Positions 25,986-38,400 of a stretch of DNA of 64,000 bases are shown in pieces. The DNA is taken from contig NMRB01000018.1 in the NCBI GenBank assembly GCA_002633025.1, forward strand, positions 934,526-998,525. The letters run 5' to 3'. Source of the DNA: Notospermus geniculatus (lineage: Eukaryota; Nemertea; Pilidiophora; Heteronemertea; Lineidae). Each line of letters opens with the position of its first letter. Position 1 is the first letter of the stretch. The notes under the pieces are model-generated. The model worked only from the letters and a program-made list of their open reading frames with translations. It had not been told where the DNA came from and did no database searches. A program made the translations under genes and the position numbers.

Positions 25986-26704
25986 TGAGAGAAGCACCTG
26001 TCTCTGTAACAATTGGGCCATGGTGTCATAAAGAAATGATTCCTTTTTGATGGTAATGAATCAAGTCTAAGTAATGCTTTAATTTCCTCAAATTACAAGT
26101 CTCTCCAATGCCTTTGCAGCAGAAAGGAAATACGGCCATGTATGTGACGAAGGCAGTTGATCTCTGCACGGATTGCAAATTGTATACAATTCGGTCCCAA
26201 TCGGTACTAGAATTCTGCCACTGTCTGATCTAAGATTTGTCCATGTATAAAATTGATATACCAGCAGTGAAGGGCCAATAATGCTTTGGCTTCGGCCCTT
26301 CTACCATGTAATATGACTATTTTGCAAAATAAGCAATTATTATTATTACATCTAAGATCTCAGAGGGTTCAAACTGTTGACCTTAACAATCTATACAGGG
26401 ACCGAATTCTCTATACGACAGATGGTTACTAGATAACCAGCCTAACAAGTGTCAAAACCTTATATTTTATTCAGTGTCATAGCATCAGTACATAAAGTTG
26501 TGCAATAGGTCACTTAATGTTGGTGAATTCTTGCAGAGGAAGATGTTCGTATATTGAACGATTATACTGATATATAATAACAAAAATAGATTCGCTTATC
26601 TATTTTTGATAATAATGATAATGATTATACTTCTGGTAGCCTGAAGAAGACCCCGGTTGGGGTAGAAAAGTTGCAAAATTTCTGGAGGACGACTTCGGTT
26701 ATTA
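25986..26704 (+). repeat. Tandem duplication, unit 2 (719 bp)
   Basis: This is the downstream copy of 25185-25985. Most of the length difference is explained by the absence of two 37-base units (74 bases). Confidence 0.85.
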
Positions 26705-29125
26705 TATCATTTTGTGTGTCGCCTTCTGTGCTCTATTTTTGGATACGTATACATGTATATTGAACGATCTTGAGTATTCTTCAGTCAAATTGGCATTGGT
26801 CGTGAAATGATAGTCGGCAGATAAATTATTTGAGAACAGCGTTACGCAGAGGTGAACGATCAGCCTGATCCGGAACCTGAACCTGGTGGCTGAAGTAATT
26901 TGGTGGACGGTCTCTCAGAAGTACCGTAGCGAATGTTTTCAATCATATCGTGTGATGATTCTATCGAAATGTTTAATCATTTTGAAAAATGGCAAAATAA
27001 GTAGGATCAGCCACCCCAACAGAAACAAATTTACCTGTAACACTTCTGAAGAACAAAAGCCTCATTATGTAATTACACAAGACGAGTTGACGAATGTTTT
27101 TTTTGTCTATAGTACTACCAAAAATAGATAAAGACCATTATCTATTTTTGGTAGTACATGTAAGGAATTAGCAGAATACTCTGACGTAAATAAGTGTTAA
27201 TTCATGGTGTGAAAAGGTCTATTATCACGATGATGACAGAATTCTAATCGTAAAACGTTCGACGTCCAGCCAAATAAAAATCGGTCACGACTCAATGCTT
27301 GAAGTTGATGTACGTGCCAAAATGCTCTTTTTTCATCGAAGACATTATATTACTGTCCTGGCTACATAGGCTACCCGAACTATATGTCAAACATATTAAT
27401 TTTTGAAAAAAGAACTTATGAGTAACTGTGCGACTTTTTTTCAATCCAGGTGGTTTTGATTTGTGCTATAGAGATTCGGACAACAAGTGGACGAAGCGCG
27501 GGACGAGAGGATATGTCCCTGTCTCTGGTCGTGTTAAGTAAATTCTGTCAACATTTTCGAATACACTGTACATGTACATTATCAGGACCTGTGACTACAA
27601 AGTTGTATATCCGCTTCACCTTATGTTGTTCCTACTTTCTTGCTTTTCATCTTCACGATGTTTGTAAGACCACTTCATCCCTTTCACGAAAGGGTCTGAT
27701 CTGAAAGCTGCGGGGATTATATTTTCTGCGGGCCTACGGTTTGCGTCGTTGATTGTGGTATCATGATGTGCGTACGGGAGGGCACGGTTTATGAGATAGG
27801 AACGAACAGGTAATCCTAATACCATTGAATAACCCACAGCGAAAAATGTCAATTGTCATAAACAACAACCACAACATTGATATCAAAAGAAGCTGTCGTA
27901 AACTTACGTTGGCCATTTGAACGCCTAATGATATTCTCTAGGAATGTATTCTGGGGTGCGACAAGACCCCGCCGCGATCCCGGCATTTTGGAAAACTTAA
28001 ATAAGTTCCTCTAAGTTTCCCAATCAGTCCCGCGTCAGCCTGCGGAGTGGTGGTGAGAAAAATATCTGTTCATATCCTCGTGAAGTCAATGAAAATATAG
28101 ATATCCTGGATTTACGGTACTTTAAGGTACAATTTATTCCTGTATACCCACATGACTGTATTGTGTGGGATGACGAATGAATACCGTTACTTGATGACTT
28201 TGATCAATCAGTCAGTTCAGAGCCGCAAAAGCATCATTCTACGGTTGCATTAAAACCACTCGGTCGTTTGGTGGATAAAGCGTAAAATTGTCCATGTCAC
28301 TGAATTGCAAATGAGACGGTGGTTCAATACCACGCATGCGCGTTTTCATTTTCCAATTATCACGCACCTGTGTGTGTGTGTGTTGCGCCATATTGTGATT
28401 ATTGGAACACGGGAGAAAAGGACTCCCTAGCAACGGGCGTCTGGCGTCCTCTGGTGCTGATCGGTCTAAACAATTGTTACAAAGCAGTGTCATTATTAGG
28501 CCAATAACTTATCACTGGCACCACACCTACTGGTATATTCAGGTATTACATGTAGCTGCAACCCACACTGACGACGGTTGCCATGGTAAACCACAAAGTA
28601 TAATACTTCGTTTATGTACACATAAACAGTCATTTGTGCCGTTTCCAAGGTAACGAAATTGAAACAAAATATGCAACCTCACATTGACGAGTGGATTCGT
28701 TCGCACAGTTTTAATTAGAGTCGGCTGCAATAACGAGCTGGCTAATTACATGTAATTTCAATCTGCGCGTAAAATTTGATGACTGGTGAATTCGACCGTC
28801 GTGACAGTAGCCTAAGTCTATAGGCCTATCCAATGTAACGTGGGGCTAGCTAGGCCTACCTGCCCTGCCATGGAGGGACAAACGCCAATAAAGAAATGAA
28901 ATGATTTTCCGAAAATGTCCGTCACTCCGCTGTGGTAGCAGCGAGCTCGGTGATAGTTAGGGGTCAAAATAGTCAGACCCCTAAGATTCCGCATTGGATG
29001 GCCGTTCCACTCCGGCCCCTTGTACAAAAAATCAGGTAGATCCCACCGCCACGAGTCGGGTGCTTTATGGGTGGTATCACGCAGACGGGCACGCAGATCC
29101 TCAAGCCCACCGGCTATAGGCCTAG
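26705..29125. other. Gene-free region
   Basis: No gene is recognised. A perfect hairpin of GTACTACCAAAAATAGATAA and its partner lies at 27111-27156. A short GT run is near 28370. Confidence 0.5.
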
Positions 29126-29555
29126 CAGAGTCGGATGCAGGACTGACAGAAAGGGGGGGGGGTAGCTCGAGGGAGGCGGCAAGCACCTGACTTTAGCCGC
29201 AAAGCCAAAAGGGCGGGGGTCTGCCCCNCAGTTGCTCCCCCCAGAGCCAATCAAAAAACGTGATTTTGATGCGCATTTTGGGCAAAAAACAGCAAAAAAG
29301 GTCTCCTGCCCCCAGAGAGGCCTTTGAACCAAAAAAGATACCAAAAAAGTGATGCCCCCGAACCAAAAAGCTGAAGTAGTGCGGCGCGCTGAATTTGACA
29401 ATTTAAGTGCTTTTAGATGCATTTTCTTGGCATCTGAGAGCAAAATACTCGTAACTTTTAGCTGATTAAATTTCTTCTTGCTAAAAAAATAATTCTCTGC
29501 CAAAATTAGAGGGCCCGGTGGGGGGGTGGCGTAGGCCCCCCTGGATCCGACTCTG
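29126..29555. mobile_element. 430-bp non-autonomous element with CAGAGTCGGAT ends
   Basis: The ends CAGAGTCGGAT and ATCCGACTCTG are inverted. The interior has G-runs, a C-run and one undetermined base (29228). CCTAG flanks the element on both sides. Ends beginning CAGAG next to GGATCCAG-like words are common in hAT-type elements, but the superfamily is uncertain. The open frames reported inside are not supported as genes. Confidence 0.55.
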
Positions 29556-30299
29556 CCTAGAGGGGAGGAACGTGGTACCAATCTGGGGACAGCCTAATGT
29601 AGGCCTAGGAGCCGCGTCACGCCCGTAGGCCTGCTTGTTATAATTCGATTTTGGTGTCCTTGCTTATCGAGAGGTCTGATCAAATAAAAAAGGTGTACAG
29701 ATATGTTTTCCCGCTAAAACAGCATTTTGAAACCGATTACATTGTATTGCTTGAGCAGAGAGTACAACTAGGACGAGAGACCAGTCTCACAGCATAGGAA
29801 GACTGGAGAGTAGACTACACGCGTTGCCGAACTGTTGGGAATGAGGTAATTCGTCTTTCCGAAGCCTTCTGAATGAGGTGAACAGCCGGCCTCTTGCTTT
29901 TCTCCGCCATCATGGGTTTCGCCAATATCTGGAATTCGCATCCAAAGAAGTTCGGACAGGGCTCACGCTGCTGGTATGCTTCTGAATTTATGCAAGAATA
30001 AACCATGAATATCTAAAGCATCAATTGTATGTGGTGATTTTGAAGTAGATGCTATATGTGAACGACAAAAGACCTTGTAACGACCTCACTCACCGAGCCA
30101 CGAGTGTGTGAATGAATGCATGGTAGACATGGTAGATAGGCTGTGCACATGTAGTGCACGTGAATGTATGTAGTAAGTACACAATGCAGTGCATGTGTAG
30201 TGTAGTGCACTGCAAGACGCACCACGTCCCACGGCGATCTCGCAGGCAAGTCATGCTCCCGCGCCACCTTTCAGCATGTTGCAGAAACATAGTTCTAAT

Positions 30300-30618
30300 T
30301 TATGCATAGATTCGCCCAGCCGCAGTTCCGAATTCGCGCAACGTGTTCGGTTGATTATAAAAGTGGGGTCCGGACGGCGGAATTCCGGCGCATTCCATGC
30401 TCGACTGAGAAGCTGGGATGTGATTTATCTCAACAAATCCAAACTCTAATACGCCAATCTTTACATCAACATGTTCTAAACTATCGTCTGCACTAGATGA
30501 CAGAGAGCAAATGTTAATTTTGTAACGAAATTCCGTTTGTTTCCAATTTGAATCGGCAATTTCATCAAGCTTCTGCAACTCAAGAGGGTTTCTCAGGCGG
30601 CTACGGCCTTCATCCTGG
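30300..30618 (-). other. Unassigned open frame, possible exon
   Basis: On the minus strand an open stretch of about 105 codons has natural-looking composition, including LDEIADSNWKQTEFRYKINI, and ends in TAA at 30300. It begins after an in-frame stop, with possible acceptors around 30600-30640. No family is recognised and no partner exon was found. Confidence 0.2.
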
Positions 30619-30825
30619 GATTCTGACCAAAATACCTCTGTTGTCTAGTAACAGGGAACCCGCGTGTTCAGTCAATCCTGCCTCGAACACAGTAAACGAC
30701 GTAATTAATTCTATTTTTTGCGTCCCAAGATGAGCATTATTTCCTATTCATAACACCTTTCTTCAGGCGAGGATGGTTGAAAGACAGAAGAGCGGTGGGT
30801 GAGGTCGCCTCGGCGAATCAGAACG

Positions 30826-30972
30826 NNNNNNNNNNNNNNNNNNNNNNNNNNNNNNNNNNNNNNNNNNNNNNNNNNNNNNNNNNNNNNNNNNNNNNNNNNN
30901 NNNNNNNNNNNNNNNNNNNNNNNNNNNNNNNNNNNNNNNNNNNNNNNNNNNNNNNNNNNNNNNNNNNNNNNN
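30826..30972. other. Assembly gap (147 N)
   Basis: A run of undetermined bases immediately upstream of the second RPS29 exon. It probably hides part of the RPS29 5' region. Confidence 0.99.
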
Positions 30973-31027
30973 TGATCATGTGATACAGAATCATTCAAAT
31001 TCACCTAAATGTAGGTCTATTTAATGA

Positions 31028-31529
<502 letters not shown>

Positions 31530-31689
31530 GTTTCATGGTGAAGAATGTACAGCCTCAGTCAAGATGCATCATCAACGAAAGGTTCAACGAACTCTGAAGG
31601 TGGATGTCCCCCTAGAAATCAGTCTCATGACTATGAGATGGCGGCTGAAGTGGATCTGTTGAAAGTCTGTTGCTGTACAAAATGATGTA

Positions 31690-31695
31690 AATAAA
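31690..31695 (+). terminator. AATAAA polyadenylation signal of RPS29
   Basis: AATAAA lies 161 bases after the RPS29 stop codon and is followed by an A-rich run, fitting the end of a short 3' UTR. Confidence 0.7.
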
Positions 31696-31719
31696 GATGA
31701 AAAAAAAGGAAATTTTGTC

Positions 31720-32977
31720 TTGCCTACCAGTTTTGAGCCAAAATGTTTCTGCATTAGGATGCCCTTTTGACTTGAAGGTGTTTTATCAATCCTGTGGATT
31801 CTTCTGAACCTAGGCGCATTTGTTGTAGGCCTATACTCTGCCTGTGTATTCATCCGCTGCCTCTATGGCTACAAAACCTAGCCAATCTCTTGAGTTCTTT
31901 CTCTGCGACCTTTTGCCCATTTATCAAGGGCAACTGTTGTTCGGTTCCCGAAAATGTCGCACAGAAAGGAACTTGCAAGTCGCGAGTCGGCAGATCCTGT
32001 GTTATTCTGGTGCTGCCCCCTGTACTAAGACAAATCAACTATGGTATCCATGAGCCCCGCAGTCTGCGTGAAACTGACCAATGTCCCATTTCCCGAAAGA
32101 GGTGTTCAGTAGAGTAGATCCTCCCAAACATGGACACCTCTTTTATTGGATGCCATAGTTCAGTCCCAAATTCTTCATTTCTACTCGTCTTGACACTGTA
32201 ATCGAGAGACCTCTTGATTAAAGACACCATTGTTGATCCCAAAGTTGTCGTTTTAGAGAGGTTCAACTGTATTTCGAATTCTCACTTTATGTGAATGTAC
32301 TTTCAAGTCGAAAATTCCGAAATACTTTGTATTCTGCTATCCATGCCCACCACGTAGGCCTATAAATCGGCCCCTCCTTCTATCTTGGAGTAGGCGATTC
32401 GTGTCCTAAATAATTAGAGATAATAACTCCGTTTAGCCAAATCGTCATTAGCACGAATTTTTTATTGGTGTACATATTGTAGAAATGCAATTGTTGTTGT
32501 TTACTGAGTATTCTGTCGCCAGCCATAAGCCTTTTGCGAGGTCTGGTGCTGGAAGGGAGATTTTTGGTGGGACATCAGAGGTGAGTAGCCGAGTTTGTCC
32601 TTTGTTTCATAACTTCTAATTTGGGACGTACCGGTAGCGGTATAGATATGTAGTTAAACAAGATTAGCGAGTATTGGATCGCTTTTGAAAAAACGAAAAT
32701 GTCATGTAGACAGTGATACTAGTACTATCCATCGTCGGCCCGTTGCATTGCTTGTGGCACACTAAAGTAGCCCTTTCCTTGATGGTGGCCGATCGAAAAC
32801 ACAACCCTCACAAAGGCGTGTAAAGTCCCTAATCTCCTCCGATGCCTTCGACAACCGATGTAGTTGGTGATATGGGGCAGATTTTTTTCCAGAATGTGGA
32901 GTGGTATTCCTGATGAGCACCTTGCAATGGATGAGACACCACTCAAGGTGAGTTGGGGGTAAAACTGCTGCGGGTCG
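31720..32977. other. Gene-free stretch
   Basis: Nothing recognisable. The long minus-strand frame starting in this area (to 33462) runs straight through an inverted-repeat element and is not supported. Confidence 0.5.
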
Positions 32978-33133
32978 CAGGGGCGGATCCAGGATTTGGG
33001 AAAAGAGGAGTCGCTTTGTGGAAGAAACATTGAAATTTGCGCCAAATTCCAGAATTTCACGGTCGATTTTACAGATTTGTTGGCCAAAAGGGGAGGCGGA
33101 CGCCCGGTGCGCCACCCTCTGGATCCGCGCCTG
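32978..33133. mobile_element. hAT-like MITE with CAGGGGCGGATCCAG ends
   Basis: The left end CAGGGGCGGATCCAG and right end CTGGATCCGCGCCTG are inverted repeats with one mismatch. The interior is non-coding. This terminal sequence style is widespread among hAT MITEs of marine invertebrates, which is my basis for the class. No clear 8-base target duplication was found. Confidence 0.65.
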
Positions 33134-35402
33134 GGTCGGGACTGGGTATAGTGACGATGCGTTGCAGGTCTTGTCCGAGTGCAGTAGCTCAGAGCAGCAA
33201 GCTGATTGTAGTGATCGCTTATCCACATGCACCAGCAGACATACATGACGATGTTGGCTGGTTTGTGAAATCCGTTTCTGTAGATTTTTTGAGAGAGAAT
33301 TGACCGGGTGAATTGCTTACCATAAATTTTGGAGACATTCCCGTCTTTTGGAATGCCACGTTCCAATGTTTTGACAACCGTCTGGTTGCACTGCCACAGA
33401 TGATGACGGTAGCAAGGATGGGCAGCGCACACAATACACTTAGAGCTGTAATGGGAGTCCAAACATTGCTAAAAGTCGGGTAATTATCTGTTTATTTGTG
33501 CAAAAATGATGAGTGTCATCAATTCATTGGTTTCGTCATTAGACTGCAATTAATGACAAAATATATGGTCGAATAATTCACGGCATGAAGTGGCAATTTG
33601 TGGTTACCGTTATTTTTGTATCATTCCGACTCTGTTGTCGGCGTATGGGCCATGAAAGGCAAACAGTTATTAGCCATGGAGAAAAGCTGCATGGTATCGT
33701 TCAGGGGGTCTAGATCTGTGAACAGAGATATGCATTGGACATCGACAACATGTAAATGGTAGTCATACTTGTACGTATACAACACGGGTGTAAAAGAGTT
33801 AATTACATTTCATCCAGGCTGCGGGCCATTCTCTCAAAACGGCCCTTCAGACGTAAACGTCTTCTTCATAGACGTAACCGCCGAGTGAAATGACTCCCGA
33901 GTCTCAGGGCGGTGCTGGCGTCGATGTTCCCATGCATAGAGTTTTCGCAAAGCCCCCGAAACGCCAACGCGAACGTCTGTCCTTATGTTCGGATGAGCTC
34001 TCTCCGTGGCATCGAACACTGGGTTTGGCGTTCGCGTTTTAGAGCGTCCAAATCCCTCTGCAGTGACTACTTTTTACCAGTTTTCAACACGGTTCAAAAC
34101 CTTATACCTGTGAATCATTTATGAGAAATACGACAGGCTCGAACGACGCATGTTTTGCCCTGAATTACCGTTCAGTTAATAATCGGCATTTTATGCAGCG
34201 GCACTTGTGAGTCCTCGCAGTCCATAGCAAAATGCATGAAATTGCTGTTGCCATAATTGCAGCCAGAGCGATTGGCCATTACACTGAGCCTAGCCCATCC
34301 AGATATTTTTGAAAACTGGAATGATGTGAAATTATGAAGAATCACATTGGGCACATCTCAGCCCCATAATATGAAATATACTTTTTTCCATGATTAACTC
34401 ACCACGTAACAATGATCGTGGTCAATAAAATCGAGGCTGTCCACTTCATGTCAGTTGGCGTGGAATTTAGTGGCAGCCGTTTCAGGCTTCAGCGGAAAGT
34501 CAACATCGCGACCTTTTGACGGGAACTAATTTGTCGGATGTGCATTTCATTCATTAGGAGTGAATATTTGCATTGGAAGGCTGTTGAGGGGACGAATCGG
34601 GGTACCGGGGTCACTGTAGGGAACCAGAATTTGAGGTTCCCTAAAACGAACACGAACGATCCCTGCGTTCTGGCAGCTGAGGGAGACTCGGGCTGGATCA
34701 GTTTGAAAAGGGAATCGTTTTGTGTTGAGTTCAGACCCTTCCTATATTGAAGCGCCCTCAGAATTCGGTCATGCCCGTGTCCTTTCATCTTCATTCTATT
34801 TTGCAATAGGAAACAATGCAGATTAAGGCCTGCGGGCAATGGAGGTCAGAACTATTAACACTCGTATATATATCATTCCAATAATCACGCTAGCCATTAT
34901 TTGATTCGACGCATCACTTCGTGTACGAGCACAGACCCATACGGGACGGAAGTGACTTCGTCTGGTGGGAGTTGTAGTGTTCCATGCTTTCACGTAGACT
35001 ACCAAGCAGGAATATTTACCACTTTTCAGTTGCCCGGACCTTTCGAACTTTGACGGTGGTCGGCTTCCTCTGCTCTGCTTCCGTTGCTTTCACTCGACGG
35101 TGTTGGCCGTTGTGAAACGAACGCGCTGCCATTCAGATGGTCAAGGATCAACAACGAATCATGGATTGCTGAGTTGACTTCTTCCTTTGGGAACACACTG
35201 ATTATGGAGATCGGATGAGCTCTGATTTACAAATTAAGTCCTTTTATACTGTTTTCCAAATTTCTGATGATTTTGGTGGCCATGTGAAGCGATGGATGGT
35301 TTTCATGTATTGTGTCTGCGGTGATCTGTCAGTTACCTCTTGTGTTTGAAAAACAACCTCTAATTCCCAAGGTCCTACAACTCCCACGGCTGGATCTTTA
35401 CG
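33134..35402. other. Intergenic region upstream of the 588-residue gene
   Basis: I see no gene. The part near 34900-35200 is presumably the promoter and 5' UTR of the gene starting at 35403. It contains GACGGAAGTGAC (an ETS-like site near 34955), but no TATA box in a clear position. Confidence 0.4.
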
Positions 35403-38400
35403 ATGGCTGAACGGGGTGCACGGCCCCGTGGGTCAACCCCTACGACTGGTACATCTCCAGGAAAGTACTCCTGGACAGGTGCCTCAGATTCGGAAGACTC
35501 GGAAATGTTTCTGCATGAGGATTCGGATGATCATCGTCCGATGTTTGAACATTTCTACGAAACAATTGAAAGGGTAAGTTCGTCCTCTTTTGTAGTCATG
35601 TGGAGAAAAAAGGGTTGTTCCCTCAAAGATAGAATCATGGATCATGGGATGCAAAATATGGAGTATTTGNCAAAAGGGTTATATGTCTGGATCATGGGAT
35701 GCAAAATATGGAGTATTGTGGGGGTATAGAGAATGTCCAGCAAGAAAAGTGTCCTCTCTGCTCGATTATGAATGCTTGGCTTTGGAAACAAAAAAATCTT
35801 CGATTAAAACCTGTGGCAAAGTAATCATATACGGTGTTCCCTGGTGTTTTTTGCCCACTGCATAACGTTAAAACCTTCATGTACCAGGTCAGATGATTCA
35901 AATGTACATGGACCACTCCTGTGATGATTATCAGATGATAATGATCACGAACTCGACTATCCAGGCCATTCTAGTGTGATATTATGGATGAAGCATCACA
36001 AAATACTGGTAGATTACAGCCTCTGATAGTCTTTGCAGCCCATTTCCATACTTGTCTCATTATTGACGATGAACATAACAATCATCATGCATTTTCGAAT
36101 AATGTTACCATCCGATTACCACGAAGTGGTGTAGGCCCCTCTAGATACTACGCAAAGTAATCCGGTACTTGAAAACATAAGTATTGCACAGAAAACTGTC
36201 GAACTTCGGCAGATGGGGCTGGTTATACTATCGGGGCGTGTTCATGAACAGAAAAAGGTGATATCGTTCGGAAATCCATCGGTTGCTATTTGCAAAACAC
36301 AACGGGTACGTTATTTCATAGATTTTGTTGAATAGCAAGGCAAAAACCACGAACTGATACTGGTTGTAATGACTAATAAAGTGCGTCAGCGCTACTGTGG
36401 TATGTCCCCTAACTGGCTTAATAATCCAAAGGAAGAGACTGTGGCACTAAGTAGAGTAGGGCAAACGGTTATTATAGTATTAAGTAATTTAAAAACTGTC
36501 ACTTAATTTGGAGCGCCAACAGTCATTACTTCATGCATCGCTTCGACTGAGAGGGCCAAGCCGGTGCCTTGATTCGTGGGCGTCTGGTCGATCAAGTGAC
36601 CATGCAGACATCCCCCTCGCCCTCATCTTTGAGGGCTGCATTGCTGGACAAATGACACCACGTGAAGCCCCTTCTTCTAGAATGCCGAAGAAACATCAGT
36701 AGCCTATATGGTAAACATCATAAACTCAATGATGTGCATTGGGTAGCCTACTGTTTGTACAGGATGTACGTTCACGATGTCATGCAGCGCCAATGTACAA
36801 AATAATGGAAAAAACCAATAAAAAATATTCTTGAAGACAAGAATGTAATTAAGAATTACGCGTCAACACTTCTCATACAAAGAAGTAGACAACATTACCC
36901 AATTTAGCTTCCAATATAACTCAAGTATATCAAAGAAAAGAAAGATATTCGGCGTTCGTCTTGAACTTATGACCCAACAATGTCGTTCGATGTGGCGAAC
37001 TTGCAGAAAGTGCGGTTGCTCGCGCCAGTTATATCGAATGTTACATCGCAGAAAACTCCTCAAGATAGGGGAAGTCTGTGTGAGTGGATGGACAGGTTCA
37101 AGCAGCCTACCCTTTTTCGTAATCAAAGGGCTGAGTACAGTTCAATTGCCAACAACAGAAGTAACATTGTTCGCCATATCGTAGGCTTGCAAGCAAGCGC
37201 TTTTCCTGAGCACCTTCCTATTAAGGGACTATCAAATGGAAAGAAACCAGTTTACCTAAAGTTTTGTAACGAGCGTTACTCCAACACCACGCGGCATCCT
37301 TAAGTCCAATGAATGTAACTAATTTGCAGTATAGAGGCAATGTACTTGTTTTGAAGTAACGGCAAGCCGAAAAGACAACAAAGTTCGCTGAACCATGTAC
37401 ATGTACCATTTAGCTGTATACATAAAGAATGTAGTAGTAGGCCAAAATGAAACTCGTCAAACGTACAAATTGATCAGCTGCATCGCTGCTTGCATAATCG
37501 GCCTATGTTCGTTCATCCGCAGGCACTTGGTTGTCCTGTTACCAATATTTTACCAATAGTTTCCTGTACTTTATTCCATATGTTTTAGAACACCCCTTGA
37601 TTGAAGCCGTTGTTCAGCGATGGCAAGGGTTCATCTGGACCTATCTTCCTTGTTGCTCGTCTTCTACGGATCTAAATGTCTCTAGTTCGCATCTTTTCGC
37701 ATTTTGTTACCAACGATTACTACGGACTGGAAGTAAAGACTTTTGTTTGAATTGCTGATGAAATCGTGGCGCGGCCGGAGCGGTCCATCAACTCGTAAAA
37801 GTAGTCTGTGCGTGACCACATCACGACACGGATTTAGGAATGGGCGAATTGCTGTCGTCTCTCGCGGTGAGGATGAGAGCTAATGTTGTTAATTTCACAT
37901 CATTCCTAGTTCCAAAGGACCACGTACGGTCATTTTGGTCAATGGTTTCTCTTTTCGAGCGCGTCTGGCATGAGAGCCAATCAGCCAATAACGACCATCC
38001 GCATTCAGTCTTTAAAAAGTTTATAAAACTTGCTTGACAATTATGGCCCACTTTGGCTTTTAAATGACCCAATTAAATGTTACAAAAGATAAAATTTATG
38101 AAAACATGCAATTACCATGTTCATTTTACTGATGTGTACCAATAGTTCTCGAGTGCTTTGGTCACCTAATGAATTTCCCTCGGGAAAAAGTTGCTTGGAA
38201 TTTGTGGTTACTGATATTACAACTCTACTGGCATTTTAACTCATCGGGTGTGGCACCCCTGTTGCTTCCAAAACTGGTGACCCGGACTCGGCTCGCCAGA
38301 ACAGNAATTGCCAACAACAGAAGTATATTGTTCGCCATATCGTAGGCTTGCAAGCAAGCGCTTTTCCTGAGCACCTTCCTATTAAGGGACTATCAAATGG

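Noticed and set aside
25185-26704. CRISPR-like array
   Set aside because: The 37-base units are directly adjacent without spacers and the context is eukaryotic.
29114-29581. 155-codon minus-strand frame
   Set aside because: It lies almost wholly inside the inverted-repeat element at 29126-29555, includes an undetermined base, and is low-complexity.
32725-33462. Longest minus-strand open frame in its area (245 codons)
   Set aside because: It runs through the hAT-like element at 32978-33133 and has no domain; an open frame by chance.
37821-38072. Frames on both strands conserved in the two 1.16-kb copies
   Set aside because: The copies are probably allelic or very recent, so conservation says nothing about coding. 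The segment also holds CCAAT/TATA-like signals.
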